Shown here: one piece after another, positions 10,512 through 22,068 of the stretch
How the letters are laid out: the number at the start of each line of letters is the position of its first letter
How positions within the stretch are numbered: the stretch's first letter is position 1
Origin: Gambelia wislizenii
Taxonomy: Eukaryota; Chordata; Lepidosauria; Squamata; Crotaphytidae
DNA length: 64,000 nt
NCBI GenBank assembly: GCA_030847615.1
Contig: JAUMIR010000002.1
Coordinates: forward strand, 118,614,309-118,678,308
Direction of reading: 5' to 3'
Translations under genes and position numbers: made by a program
Notes under the pieces: generated by a model
Seen by the model: only the letters and a program-made list of their open reading frames with translations
What the model was told of the DNA's origin: nothing
Database searches by the model: none

Positions 10512-10867
10512 GTGAGAAAGTATTTTGAAGTCTTTTCAAAGACTATTTATGGTTTGGGAATTATTCTGCACAACATTTGCACTTTTTGCATAGAAAAATG
10601 GCATTTTCTGTACAAGAAGCAGAATTTTTTTCTCTACAGATGCTGTTTTTTGCACAAAAATTGCAAAATTTGTGCAAAATAAGCCCGCAGCTACAGTATT
10701 TTTTGTACAGGAAACAACATTTCCACCCCTATTTCCTGCACAGAAGATACTGTTTTCTTTTTTTTTTTTTTTTCTGTGCAAAAATACCACATCTGAATTT
10801 TCTGCCAGGTAAGTCCCAAACTGAGAATAGTCTTTGAAAATAGTGCCATTTTCTAAGACTTTCTCAC
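10512..10867. mobile_element. Fold-back MITE with about 50-bp inverted ends
   Basis: Left end 'gtgagaaagtattttgaagt..caaagactatt..ggtttggga' (10512-10559) matches the reverse complement of the right end (about 10813-10867) with a few mismatches. The interior is A/T-rich, with repeated 'tttgcac', 'tgcacaa' and 'tttctgtacag' words. No transposase is present. A related interior appears at 17820-18010. The superfamily is undetermined. Confidence 0.65.
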
Positions 10868-11538
10868 AATGCGAGGGGGTGGGGATTGCTAAAATTACTT
10901 GTTGCTTCCTTCAAGAACAAAATTAGGAAAAATTACATCTCTCATGTAATGTCCTTGACCTTATTGACATGCCAGAAGCACACATGTCTTTATTTCAGAT
11001 GCTGTTTTTGAATGCTAGGCAATTTTACTACTGTTATGAATTATTAAGATGTACAAAATGAGCATAAGCAACTTGGCCTTCATATTTTAAGCTTAAAAAG
11101 TTAGCTGGCCCCTTCTTGGCATTGCATCCCACTCATCATCTCTTCCTTGCAGTTTTAAATGATATCTATGGAGACAGCTTTTAAAAACAGAATGTGCTTC
11201 ACAATGAGAGAAACCAAAAATATATTTCTGTTCATCCATTCAAAGAAGAGATAAGATTCTTGTGAAGAGCAGGTGTGAAATTAACTTTTTCCATTAAGGT
11301 ATCATTCTATTTCTGGTCATTAAAGATTTGTTAAAGTTCTGAAATAAGAGTTTCAGTATTTTGGAACTGGGTAGGTTTAATTGATTCAGTTCTGGTTAAA
11401 CCTGTTGTTTCTGTGTCAAAACTCTATGTGAGCCCGCTGAGTTCTTTAACTCAGGCATACTGCCACAGCCTTCATTATATGTGGTTGTGGGGCATCTTGT
11501 ATGAGTTTAGAATTTGTTACTTTTAATTAAATCAGTAA
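10868..11538. other. No feature recognised
   Basis: AT-rich DNA without recognisable repeats or coding signal. Confidence 0.4.
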
Positions 11539-11763
11539 TACAGTGGGTGCCACCCATCCATGGGAGTTCAGTTTTACCTCCCCACCCATGGATGGGAAAA
11601 CACAGTTGTTCAAGCCCCATATTAATCAATAGTGCCATGTGCACGTGGCTGCACACTCACATGCCTGCATGCATGCACTGCCATTGAATAATATGGAGCA
11701 TGGCCATCTGCAGACCCTCCACCACAGATGGCTAGCCCACTGATACAGCAGACCCACTGTGTA
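11539..11763. mobile_element. Fold-back MITE, 'acagtgggt' ends
   Basis: The left end at 11540 reads acagtgggt and the right end around 11752-11760 reads acccactgt, flanked by TA on the left (11539-11540) and an imperfect TA on the right. The interior is partly self-complementary ('ccatgtgcacgtgg', 'gcatgcatgcactgccat'). Tc1/mariner-type origin is inferred from the TA flank only. Confidence 0.5.
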
Positions 11764-12059
11764 ATTGTTGTTTCTGAGGCAGGGTAGGTCATAGTTTTCC
11801 AATATTCCTTCTCAATATTGAGAATGCCATTTTAAAAAGGCATGTCTTTGTTTAGTTCCCTTTCTTTTAAAATTAACAAACCTGGGCTTTTCCATTTGCC
11901 TTCTTATTTCTCCAAGCTGTTCACATGCTATGTCAACACAGCTGGCACTGTTATAATTTGGGGCAGAGGAGTATTTTTGGTTGTAAAAACAAGAGGGTCA
12001 GACTCAGAAAATATAGAATATAGTTTCACTCCTCTTTGAATTCTGATGTGCGCATGCGC

Positions 12060-12297
12060 ACCTGGGTGGTATAGTGGTTTGAGCGTTAGACTATGACTTT
12101 GGAGACCAGGGTTTGAATCCCCGCTCTACCATGGAAACCCACCAGATGACCTTGGGCAAGTCACAGTCTCTCCACGTCAGAGGAGGGCCATGGCAAACCT
12201 CCTCTGAACAAATCTTGCCAAGAAATCCCTGTGATAGGTTTTCCTTAAGGCCACCATATGTCAGAAATTACTTGAAGGCACACAACAACAAAACATT
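12060..12297 (+). mobile_element. Sauria-type tRNA SINE (copy 1)
   Basis: The tRNA-like head has an A-box-like 'agtggtttgagcgttagac' and a B-box 'gggtttgaatcc', followed by the SINE body. The tail '..cagaaattacttgaaggcacac' followed by acaacaacaaa corresponds to the BovB LINE 3' end. It is probably transcribed by RNA polymerase III and non-coding. Confidence 0.85.
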
Positions 12298-12361
12298 TAC
12301 ATAAGCCTAGGAAAATGCATAGCTAATCACAACTAGTCCACTGATGTGATAGCTACATTTC

Positions 12362-12534
12362 TAGGGTTGCCAGATGAAATATGGGACAGGACTCCTGTTC
12401 CTTTAATGGTTGTTTAGAAGAGGGAATTTCATCAGGTATTGCTTGCATGAGAAGGAACATCTACTGAATTTTTTTCTTCCACAGAACCATTAGAGTGACA
12501 GGAGCCCTTTCCCCTGTTTTACCTGGCAACACTA
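12362..12534. mobile_element. MITE with 'tagggttgccag' inverted ends
   Basis: 12362-12373 reads tagggttgccag and 12523-12534 reads ctggcaacacta, which are inverted copies with one mismatch. The interior is also partly palindromic (caggactcctg.. against ..caggagccct). It is non-coding and the superfamily is undetermined. Confidence 0.6.
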
Positions 12535-13260
12535 TTCCCTATGTAGATGAATAGTAGGTGCACATTCCCTGGGTGCTTGTCATTGACTGTCTAGATTATA
12601 TTAGGTGAAATGATGAACTTGAATTTATCCTGCATTTAGCATTTGCATTACGTTTTATGTTTTCAGCTTCCATTACCTTAAACCAGTATTTGTTTTGTTG
12701 TTTCAGTTTATGAGAATAATTTCCACAGACACCCTTTTTCTCCTTGGAAAACAGTCAACATCCCTGAACTCCAAGGTCACCTCACTGACAAGTCCAGACT
12801 GTTAGTTCTGAGCCTTGATTCCCACAGGAGTAGCTCTGCTCCCATCAAGAGTTTATTAACCTCACTACAAGTGATCACAAAGCATAGGGAGCCAAGGGGC
12901 AACCATGATGCTTTTCTGCATTTTCAAATGGTGGGGTTGGCAAGCAAGTGGTGGATGTCTCAAGGCAGCAGACATGCAGTGAGCAGCCAACATTATTGTT
13001 CCAAGAGTGACAGATAAAGCCCACAGCACTGGAGTTTGCATGTTCCCCCTTGACCTGTCCCTTGATTTGATTGCCTCTGAGCCTAGCCCAGTTTGGTAGC
13101 ATCAATGAACCAAAGAAGGAGATTCAGCTTTTAAAAGCTGGTTCACATATTGGATACCAGTCAAGTAAAAATGAGTTGTTCAGGTCTTTAAAAGAATATA
13201 GCAATTAGGCTTCAAAGTAATCTGTTTCCTCTCTGTACCCTCCTGTTACCTCTACAGATT
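12535..13260. other. No feature recognised
   Basis: Mixed composition with no convincing coding or repeat signal. Confidence 0.4.
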
Positions 13261-13261
13261 A

Positions 13262-13372
13262 GTGGTTCTCAATCCCTGATGTTGCACTCCATCTCTTAGA
13301 AACTATTGACCAGTTACGGCTTCTGGGAACTGAAGTCCAATAACATCTAGGGACACCACTGTCTTCTAGGTA
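13262..13372. mobile_element. hAT-like MITE remnant
   Basis: It starts 'agtggttctcaatccctgatgtt' and has a central 'cttctgggaactgaagtccaataacatct', the layout of the common vertebrate hAT-like element with CAGTGGTTCTCAA ends. A relative lies at 47687-47835. Confidence 0.5.
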
Positions 13373-13795
13373 GCTAACGTTCCAGCCTACTCCAGCTTGG
13401 CATTGTCTTATATGAAACAACACATATGAAGAAGAATTATGTAATTAATAACTAAATAATTAATAACTAAACAACTAAACTATTAACGAAATGTATTAGG
13501 AAGTTGCATACTTCCATTTCCAGGGCACCAATTAAGGGTAGCAATGCACGGATAATATTGATCTAGCAGAATAAGTAATGAGAATAATGCCTGACCAAAA
13601 ACAGAAATTCTGAATAGTCCTGTGTTTTGAAGAAAGTTTATATTGGAACTTAGAGTTATGTAACCTTTCTCAATATGAACAGACTCAGGACGTACAAAAC
13701 TGCTATTTCTATGTACAAACCTCTCGAGCAAGCTGGCTGGCTAAATCCATCATGGTCATTAAGGAAGGTAATGGCTGGTGTTAATTGGACAAATT

Positions 13796-14150
13796 AGAGA
13801 ATCATAGAATCATAGAGTTGGAAGAGACCACAAGGGCCATCTAGTCCAATCCCCTGCCATGCAGGAATAAACAATCAAAGCATTTCTGACAGATGGCCAT
13901 CCAGCCTCTGTTTAAAAACCTCCAAAGAAGGAGACTCCACCACAGTACGAGGCAGTGCATTCCACTGCCAAACAGCTCTTACCAGCAGGAAGTTGTTCCT
14001 AATGTTTAGGGGGAATCTCTTTTCCTGTAGTTTGAGTCCATTGCTTCATGTCCTAGTCTCTGGAGCTGCAGAAAACAAGCTTGCTCCATCCTCAGTATGT
14101 CACCCCTTCAAATATTTAAACATGGCTTAGACTACTCCAGCAGGGACTCT
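13796..14150 (-). mobile_element. CR1 LINE 3' end
   Basis: Reverse complement of the CR1 terminus: 'atcatagaatcatagagttgg' at 13800, 'aagggccatctagtccaat', 'aacctccaaagaaggagactccaccac', and upstream '..tctgcagctccagagactagg'. It is truncated at its 5' side. Confidence 0.85.
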
Positions 14151-15250
14151 TTCCTAGCTTCTGCTTCACCAAGGTGAGACGAAGCAGGAGGAGATCTCAG
14201 GAGATGTCATTCTGCCTTCAAAAAAAGAGGAGATATTTGATGCAAAGGGGTTTCCTTAGCCCACACCATTTCACAGCTAGTGCAGACTCCCCGTGGCACA
14301 CTTGCCCTGGTGATTATGCCTGTTTGAATCTAAGGGCTTGTCTAGATGCAATAGTATACTGCGAGGAGGTGCATATTTTTGCCCATTCCACAGCAACTCT
14401 ATTTTATTGCCACCATTTTTTTGCCCATTCACATCCATTCACATCCATTCAAATGGACAATCCACATGCTCTGATAAAGGACAATAGAGCAAAAATATAC
14501 AGTTATGTAAATTTGGATGTCCACACGTGCGAAAATGTACATCTAAGCACATTTTACGGGAAACGTTTGGGAAAACTATGAATGCTTTTACTGAGCAGAT
14601 TTTAGCCCCCCCCCCTTCCAAATACTGCAAATCTCATTTGGATCGCGTTGGGACACATTGTATTCTCTGTGAATTCTGTGAGGAGTATTTTCATTGTCTG
14701 GACAACCCCTAATATATCTTTGGGGAGGAATTATCACATAAGTATTTACTGTCTGACTGCTGCTTAAAATCTTTCTGTGCACAATGTTTCCACTAAAGGG
14801 TGCTCATTTATGATGAGCCAAGCATGCTTGCCTTCCACAACATCTCAGGAACATAAGAAAGTTGTAAACATGGTAATGCTTGTTCCACTGCTCACTAGAA
14901 GTTACCATATAGTCAGAAGTGCTATGTAGAACTATTTTAAAAATTTAAGCAGCCACCATGTGATATATTATCATCTTTGATGCCCAGCTGCACATACCTT
15001 GTAGTAGGCACAACACAGTTTCTTCCTCCCCAGGAAGCCAGTAAGGGTTTTACATAGCTGTATAAACAAGGAAGGATAGATCCAAGTTATGGAACTTTAG
15101 TCTTCACAAATTGGTGCTAGAAATACATTGCAGAAATTGTAAGTGGAGTGAAAATGGTTAACAATTGCTGCAGCCTGCTGGGATGGTAGATCAATAAGTG
15201 TATCAGGACTGAATGTTTCTATTAAAATGTAAGCCTAATCATGAGCAATG
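14151..15250. other. No gene recognised
   Basis: Includes a short 'cattcacatc' triplication near 14428-14455 and a poly-C run at 14608-14616. The open frames here have no recognisable domains. Confidence 0.4.
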
Positions 15251-15254
15251 TTAT

Positions 15255-15345
15255 TGATTCAGGGGTCACACAATCCATTTCTTGGCATTATGCAGGTCAG
15301 ACTAGATGATCATAAAGTCTCCCCAAGGATCTGCAAATCGACTAC
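15255..15345 (+). mobile_element. CR1 LINE 3' fragment (different subfamily)
   Basis: Contains 'gcaggtcagactagatgatcataaagtct', the CR1 3' signature of the subfamily common in turtles and birds. Only about 90 bp remain. Confidence 0.5.
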
Positions 15346-16326
15346 CCGTAACAGTATGTTTAACTTCAGTGGAGGCAGTTTAAGTACCTGGTGGATGAAT
15401 GAGTTGATTGATTTTTAGGTCCCGCTCCATTTCCCCTCTTTTCCTCTGCACAGCACAGTCTAATCAAAGGGTCTCAGTTCCTCCTACAAGGGAGAGGGAA
15501 GGTTTGCTGTTGAGAGAGGTGAACAAAACAGCTTCAGTAGGGTGACATCATACTGGCTGCTGTTATCTGCCATTGACAGGTACATAACCCTCCCCCTGGG
15601 CTGGTAACAGCAAGAAGTACTGACCTTGGTGAACAATGCAAAGGCCTCCGCTTGTGACTGGCTTTCCCCCTTAAGCTGTAGATGTTCCTTGCCTGTTGTT
15701 CGTGACCCATGGGGTGTTGTGCCATCATGCAAACGTTAGCAAATCATATTTCATCTCTGTTATCTCAGACAGTCAGAAACTCTAATACAAAGAAGAGCTT
15801 AAAGATTCCACTTCTGCTCTTCATCATCTCTGATATGCAGAACTAACTCATCTTTCTTGCACCCCTTCCACCCATTTCCCTCTTTTTAAAAATTATCTTC
15901 CTTCCCTCCCCCCCCCCCAGCTTTTCCTGACCTATTCTTCCTCAAATATCATCATGGGTAGTAGTGAGGCTCTACGGAAATGGCACCTGATGTTGATCTT
16001 TTGGAGGCACAGCAAAAGGAACTAAGGGAATGAGCTTGCCCTGGAAGACTGGGAGCAAGCAGGGAGCCTAACCATTGATCTAAATTTGTTTGGAAGGCTG
16101 AGAATTAATGGGTAGCCTCTCTGCACTGCTACTGCTAGTAGTTTTGCAGTGCTCACCTTCTAGCCTTCCTGTGAAAGCTTGATCTCCAGCCCTGGGGTAT
16201 ATCTGGAATTAAGTGGGGAGCATTTTTGCCCAGCTTCACCTCCCCACCCCCACCCCCAGATCTAAATGAGGGAAAGGCAAGACACTGCAGGTAGGAGGGA
16301 ATTGTTCCATGAAGTATGCCATGGAG

Positions 16327-16407
16327 CCTTCTTGCATTTTCATATTTGGGGTGTTTTCTTCCTTCTCCCTTCTTGCATTTTCATATTTGGGGTGTTTTCT
16401 TCCTCCC
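16327..16407. repeat. 41-bp tandem duplication
   Basis: The block beginning ccttcttgcattttcatatt (16327) is repeated with a 41-bp offset at 16368. The two units are almost identical. Confidence 0.85.
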
Positions 16408-17815
16408 TTTAGCTTTCTTTTGCAAAACCCAGCCTGTTTTGGCATCAGCGCATCTATTGAGCCCAAGCCTAGCAGTACCAATTTACTATGGGGCTAACTG
16501 TGATGCATGTGGGTTCTCTCAATCCTAACACATGCACAAGTGAAAAGAGCAGTTTAAAAGAGGGGTCAGGGAAGGAAGGAAAGTCAAGAAAGAGAACTTC
16601 TGTGGTATTTCTTCTTTACTACTTCCCACCCTTTATTCCCTCAGTCTTCCCAAACCCACCACACTCGCACATGCCCACACTCCCGTCATCCAATGTCAGG
16701 ATTAAAAATGGTGCCTCAATGTTATTAAAATCCTCTTACTGCAATTGCTGCTGGTGCAGTTGCTCTCCGCTCTGAGTAGGACATCCCTGTGATCCCTTTG
16801 CTCTGTGTGCTGCTGAGTGTGTCCTAGGAGCTGCTTGACCTGATCAGCAAGAGTGGGTGCTGATTCTGCAGAGTTTCAGACATGCAGGAGTGAAAGAAAA
16901 TTTCCTCTGGAACTGGAAGGAAGGCGGCGTTGAGATGATGTGTCCTCTGCCTGCACTCCCTGAGTCATTGTAGGGCAGATTCATTTCACACCACCGGCCC
17001 ATGAAAAAATGAGTTGCCAATGTCTTTAGGCCATGCTGATCAATAAGTAGAGATTGTGATCATTACCAATCACTCCCAGGCAGACAGCTACTTTTATCGT
17101 TCTTACAGTAGTGGCTATCCAGCTCAATTCTTTAAATTTTCAGATTACTTACAAGATAAGATAATAAAGAATTCAACAATAAAATAGAAGATGTCACCAA
17201 TAACAGAACATTTATATTTACATTCCAGCATGTAAAAATAAAACCATCTGCTAAAAGTGCAAAAACGCCCCACCTGTAAACCCCAAAGTAAACATGACGA
17301 AGGCAATTATAAAAAATATTTTACTTATTTTTTTCATAAAATGCTTGACCTCATATTGGATCAGGGAGAAAACATTTGGGAGGGTGGAATTTATGTCAGA
17401 GCCACTACTTGGAAGGCCTTGTTAAACACTTTCACATATTCTAGTCAGCAGAATGGAATCCTAAACAAGATCTCTTCCATCAGTTTCAAAGGATTGTTAA
17501 GGTGGAGGGAAGAGAAGAAAAACAGGAGCCCCCACTTACATTTTCCATGCATTCCCTTGTCACCTAGATCTTCTCTGTTTATGTGTCCTTATCCTTGCTC
17601 TTTCTTCTGTTCCTTCAGTGCCTGGAGCCCAAAGATTTATTTCAACATGTAATGTGCAGGGTGATGGAAGGGTACCAATGGTGACTAATAGAAATTTACA
17701 CATTTTGTGGGTTGCTGCCTGCTGCAGATCCTTGTTTGGATAGCATATGTTTAAAGGAAACATAGGTCCCATTTTCTGTTACCTCTGTCTCATAAATCAC
17801 TATTTGTGTTTTGTC
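16408..17815. other. No gene recognised
   Basis: No recognisable coding or mobile element. The frame at 17257-17652 has no known domain and is probably chance. Confidence 0.4.
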
Positions 17816-17819
17816 CCTA

Positions 17820-18010
17820 TTTTGCATGGGAGGGTACAATTTTTGAAAAACAAGAATGTTTGTGACAACAGATGTGGAGTGAAAATATTTGTTCAGGTAT
17901 ATATTTGGTTTTCTGCACAAACCTCCCTCCCCCATGTTTTTTGTTCAGGAAACAGTGATTTTTGCACATGAAAACCCATGTATTTCTACACAAACCAAGA
18001 TTTCTCAAAG
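17820..18010. repeat. Diverged relative of the fold-back MITE interior
   Basis: Words such as 'tttctgcacaaa', 'tttgttcaggaaac', 'tttttgcaca' and 'tttctacaca' resemble the interior of the element at 10512-10867. Its terminal inverted repeats were not found. Confidence 0.35.
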
Positions 18011-18180
18011 TGTGAAAAAAATTTAAAACCGTGTGACTGTTTTGTTCTTCTCAATGCAGTTTCCAAAATGTTGGGAAACCCCTTTTTTCAGGAAGCAAAT
18101 CCAAACAAGTATGCTTTCCATTCATATCCTATATTTACTGTTAGTGTTTTGCCTCTCCTGAGCTTGTTTGACTGCCCCCA

Positions 18181-18202
18181 CAGAGAGAGAGAGAGAGAGA
18201 GC
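18181..18202. repeat. (GA)n microsatellite
   Basis: Eleven or so GA units. Confidence 0.9.
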
Positions 18203-18465
18203 AAGCATAACCATATTTCCTGGATCTTTCTAAGATTCTAATGCTTATTGTAATATATGAAGTAGTCCAAAGGTGTTTTCGATTACGCCAACACCTCTCC
18301 TCCCTCTACCTTGCTCTACATTACAAAAGTCAAGCCAGGGTTCTGGCTGCTGCATGCTTTGAAAACGGGTCTGCAAATGCCCTGGAAATGGAACTGCATG
18401 GAAACAGAAATATCATCATTCACCAGGGCCCTGTATGTGGAGGGTGAGGAGCTGTCCCTCCAATG

Positions 18466-19178
18466 ACTCAGGACTTAATCACACGAAGCCGTAATTACGG
18501 AATTATACCAGGATAGTAGCGGCAATGGTCATGTGTTATCGCACAACATCTTGACTATACAGTAGCTGGTCTGCCTTCCAGGCGTTACTGCAGCACACCT
18601 CTTCACTGAGGCAAAAACCTGCTAATGGCTCTCAATACCGCTGCTATGCCTGTATTCCCCTTCATGCGATAAGTCCCTTCTGTTGCAGCAGTAATATGAC
18701 AGAAATCATGTGACATGAGGTGGTGTGATCCTCCCCCTCCTACTCACTATTCCCAAGCTGGCCAATAAAATTAATAATGATAATAAAGAAAGCATGCATG
18801 CGCTGAAAGTGGGGTTATGGAGCTGGTGCGGAAGGACAGAAGATTGCCAAAATAGCACAATCACAGCACACTCTCGTGATTGAAGAGACAGTGTGATACT
18901 GAGGACTTTATCAGACACTCTAAAAAAAACCCCACGGAGGTCGGGAGGAGGACGCCGCTGTCCTGCTTCTGGCAGTTGACACCACACGCCCTGTCCTCCT
19001 CCCATCCTACATTCATTCTCCTTCTGTGCTAGAGCAGCGGAAAATGTGCCACTTTTTAGCAGGGTTAGAATGTCTGATAACGTCCTGAATGTTTTCAAAC
19101 ATATATGTTCCTGTTTGCTTTACTAATGTAATCGTTGCGAAAAAAGAGGCTGGTGTGATAAAGTCCTCAGTCTTCAGG
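18466..19178. mobile_element. Cluster of MITEs with 'ctgaggactttatcaga' ends
   Basis: Several inverted ends occur. A plus copy at 18468 (ctcaggacttaatcacac) has a possible partner near 18664 (gcgataagtccc). A pair at 18899/19089 (actgaggactttatcagaca against tgtctgataacgtcct) encloses about 190 bp. A lone right-type end lies at about 19155-19173 (tgtgataaagtcctcagtc). This looks like adjacent or nested insertions of one family that also gives 19939-20528. There is no transposase. Confidence 0.5.
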
Positions 19179-19252
19179 AAAGTTTTCTTCATCTTTCTCA
19201 AGATCCCTGCTAACTGTGCCTAAAAACAAAACAAAACAAAAGGCTACCACAA

Positions 19253-19450
19253 AAGGATATTTCACACTACTGTAACAGCATTATGATTCTACTTTAACTG
19301 CGTGGCAAAATCCTATGGAATCTTGGGGCTTGTAGTCTGGTGAGGCACTAGAGGAGCTCTCTGGCTAATTCTAAATGCCCTGCCCTAAACTACAAATCCC
19401 AAGATTTATTAGGACGGGACTGTGGTAGTTGTGCAATAATTATATAATTT
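19253..19450. mobile_element. Palindromic MITE, 'CTACAAATCCCAGGATT' family (copy 2)
   Basis: The left half '..gattctactttaactgc..atggaatcttggggcttgtag' is inverted against 'aaactacaaatcccaagattt..'. Confidence 0.65.
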
Positions 19451-19502
19451 GAAAAGTCACAAAGCTTTGGCATCTCCCTAATCTCACCAGAGTATCCTAA
19501 GC

Positions 19503-19697
19503 AAGGGGATCTTGTAGCACCTTTGAGACTGGGAGAAAGAAGTTGTAGCATATGCTTTTGTAGACTTGGTCTACTTCCTCAGATGCATAGTTGGAGTAAC
19601 CAAGTCAATGAAAGTTTATGCTACAACATCTTTCTCTCAGTTAGTCTCAAAGGTGCTACAAGATATCCTTGCTTATTGATATTCCAGACTAACATGA
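19503..19697. mobile_element. Palindromic repeat with 'tagcacctttgagact' arms
   Basis: 'cttgtagcacctttgagact' near 19511 and its inverted copy 'agtctcaaaggtgctacaag' near 19643 enclose 'gacttggtctacttcctcagatgcat'. The same family is seen, more diverged, at 32815-32985. Confidence 0.65.
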
Positions 19698-19735
19698 ATT
19701 TGAATTTAGAGTATCCTGAACAGTGAGAGGTAAGA

Positions 19736-19768
19736 GTGTGTGTGTGAGAGAGAGAGGGAGAGAGAGAA
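19736..19768. repeat. (TG)n/(GA)n microsatellite
   Basis: gtgtgtgtg followed by gagagagag. Confidence 0.9.
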
Positions 19769-19938
19769 TGGGGGAACGAAGAGTGCCACAAGTAGTCTTG
19801 AATCCCATCTGGGCCAAAGGCGGGATATAAATCTAATAAAATAAATAAATACATAAATACATTCTCTAGCTGAGGATCTGGGCTGCATAACATTTTGGTG
19901 TTTATCTGTATAATTTCTTTGTTGAGCAGAAGAGAAGA

Positions 19939-20528
19939 TGACTCAGGACTTTATCAGACCAGTCAAATATGATGTCATAAGAATGCCTAATAATCACGAA
20001 AGGGGGCGCGTTCCAGGTGACATTGTCCTTTCGCAATCATGTAAAGTCCAAAAGCCGTGCTATTTTATTGATGGCTCAGACCATCAATTGATCCCCCGTA
20101 GTGATTTGTTGCCGGCATTGCTGACATTTGAATTCACGCATCTTTGTACTCATGTGAATGCAGCATCAATGGGCAAACACTTCCAGGTGAGATCGTGACA
20201 GCCAGGTAGGGGACACTCTTTTTATGATACCCCCTCCCCTATGTAAATGGAATATTTAAGTGTGTTTTTGTGCTTTCCTGAACTTGTTGTGTCTTTGTTT
20301 TGTTTGTTTGTTTTGAATTTCCCATGCGAGTGTCTTCTTGCGAGATTCAGTGATACTACCACCCTGGAAGTAAATGGAACACTGTTTGTGCTCCGTTACT
20401 GCCAGGGAAGCCTCATGGACTCTGCTCAAGGTAAGTGTGGTAGGGAGGTTCTTTTGCCAGCATAAAAATGACACAGTTTATGCCGGCAAAAGAACGTTAA
20501 AGGGGTGGTGGTATGATAAAGTCCTCAG
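19939..20528. mobile_element. Longer MITE-like element with 'ctcaggactttatcaga' ends
   Basis: The left end 'gactcaggactttatcagac' at 19939 is inverted against 'atgataaagtcctcagtc' near 20511-20528. The interior of about 590 bp has no transposase. It holds one exon-like stretch ending in a donor (ctcaag|gtaagt, 20431), which I regard as chance. Confidence 0.5.
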
Positions 20529-20797
20529 TCTCTTCTTCGCAGGGGATGAATGCCATTTTCTCCCAAAAGCCTTGTGTAAGGGGACATGTGAAGGATACCA
20601 GTACTGATAATGGAGAAGAACCCATTTCTAAGATTTTATAAATAGCTAAAAATAACTTGTTTGTTATTGGTGAGAGGCAAAACACATACAGTATTTTTAT
20701 TTGGCTCCATTTGTGGCAGTATCTGAAAATCTGATGGATTTTAGTGTAGATATGAAGAGAGCAGGTTTCAGGAAGAAAGACTCATGGTTCAAGTGAG

Positions 20798-20867
20798 GTA
20801 CTGATGGACAGACACATCCACACCACAGCCTTGTACTGACGGACAGACACATCCACACCACAGCCTT
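20798..20867. repeat. 35-bp tandem duplication
   Basis: The unit starting gtactgatggacagacacat occurs at 20798-20832 and 20833-20867 with one difference. Confidence 0.9.
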
Positions 20868-20954
20868 ATACAGGCATTTATTTCAGGCATTTATAAGTAC
20901 ATGTTCATAAAACTGAAGTATCAAGGACTGGATTTTCCCAGATTCACAAAGAGA

Positions 20955-21095
20955 GGCCCAAATCCTATTGTTAGTTCTAACTGGAATAGATGCATAGAAT
21001 TAATGGGATTTGCATTAGTGTGGACCCACTATTTAACAATTGAGTGAATAGATCTGTTCTAGTTGGGACTGACCCAACTGGATTCAGGGCGTAGT
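20955..21095. mobile_element. Partly palindromic MITE-like repeat
   Basis: 'gttctaactggaatagat' near 20972 is roughly inverted by 'atctgttctagttgggac' near 21052. The text resembles a repeat common in squamates, but the boundaries are unclear. Confidence 0.35.
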
Positions 21096-21610
21096 TTGTT
21101 ACTGAGCAGAGAAAGAGCTATTCAAAGGTTTCTAAAACTGCAGGTCAGACCTCTTTCTGTATTACACATAACTACTTGTAAATGCTTCTGTGCAAATAAA
21201 TTTATAACAGTGGGGCATATTATATTAATGTAAAGCTAGTGATGAGGTATTTTTTTCAAATATATCTACCATGGGCTGCTTTTCTTCATTCGGAAGCAAA
21301 CATTCTCCCCTGGGCTGGTAACAGCTGTTCTCTTGCTGGTATAAGAAAAGGTTTGATTTTATGCCTCTGATTTTAAAGCTGTTTCCCGACACGAAAGAAC
21401 AGTGATGGCCTCAGCTTAAAATCAATGTTGTTCATAACGTTGTCCTGGAAAACACACTTTTCCTGCTGTTTCTCTTGTTGGATCATTATTCTTCTCCTTT
21501 TCCTCCCCAGTCCTTCATTGATTGTTAACATTTCATCTGTTCTTTACCTTGCTAGTTCTGGCTTTGGTAGGTTCATGTAGATGTTTCGAAGGCTGGGAAG
21601 GAAATCCTTC

Positions 21611-21788
21611 AGATCTTCTTCGTGGTCTCTGTGAATCACACAGCTGGGTTACTCCTGCGCCTGCGCAGAGCATCAGAACCTTCTAGAATCACTAGGCAGA
21701 ATGTGCTTTGATACAGTTTTGGCAGTAACTCCACCCATCCCAATGGTCCCTTATAAGGGATTCCCGCCTAAATCCCCTCAGTTCCTTT
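21611..21788 (+). repeat. DIRS left inverted terminal repeat
   Basis: About 178 bp, inverted with respect to 27756-27931. Shared blocks include 'cagctgggttactcctg', 'ggcagaatgtgctttgata', 'cccttataaggga' and 'attcccgcctaa'. It probably holds the element's promoter. Confidence 0.85.
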
Positions 21789-22068
21789 CTTTCCGCCGCG
21801 CTAGCAGCTTGAAGGAACCTCTGTTCGCTAGGTAATTTTTCTCCTCTCTATCTGGTTTTGACTTGGGTTTGGATTTGATGACGATTTTTCTTTACTCCTC
21901 TGTTTCGGCATTCTACTTCTGAGCTGTTTATTCGACCTCGTTCTGGCTTTTGACGACGATTTTTGCTTCCTACTTCGGCTTTGGCATTTACCTCAGATAT
22001 CCTACTGACCTGGACTGTTGCCGACTACGTCATTAGCTCCGTTTTCCCGTTGTGAATTTGTGAGTAAA

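Noticed and set aside
12060..12140. Functional tRNA gene
   Set aside because: Only A- and B-box-like words remain and no clover-leaf is apparent; it is the head of a Sauria SINE.
14174..14581. 135-codon plus-strand frame as a gene
   Set aside because: No domain, overlaps a worn CR1 flank, and has no splice or promoter support.
18179..18202. GA-rich run as a regulatory GAGA element
   Set aside because: It is a plain microsatellite with no associated promoter or gene.
20341..20432. Possible second host exon ending in gtaagt
   Set aside because: The donor is good but no convincing acceptor was found, and the segment lies within a MITE-like unit.
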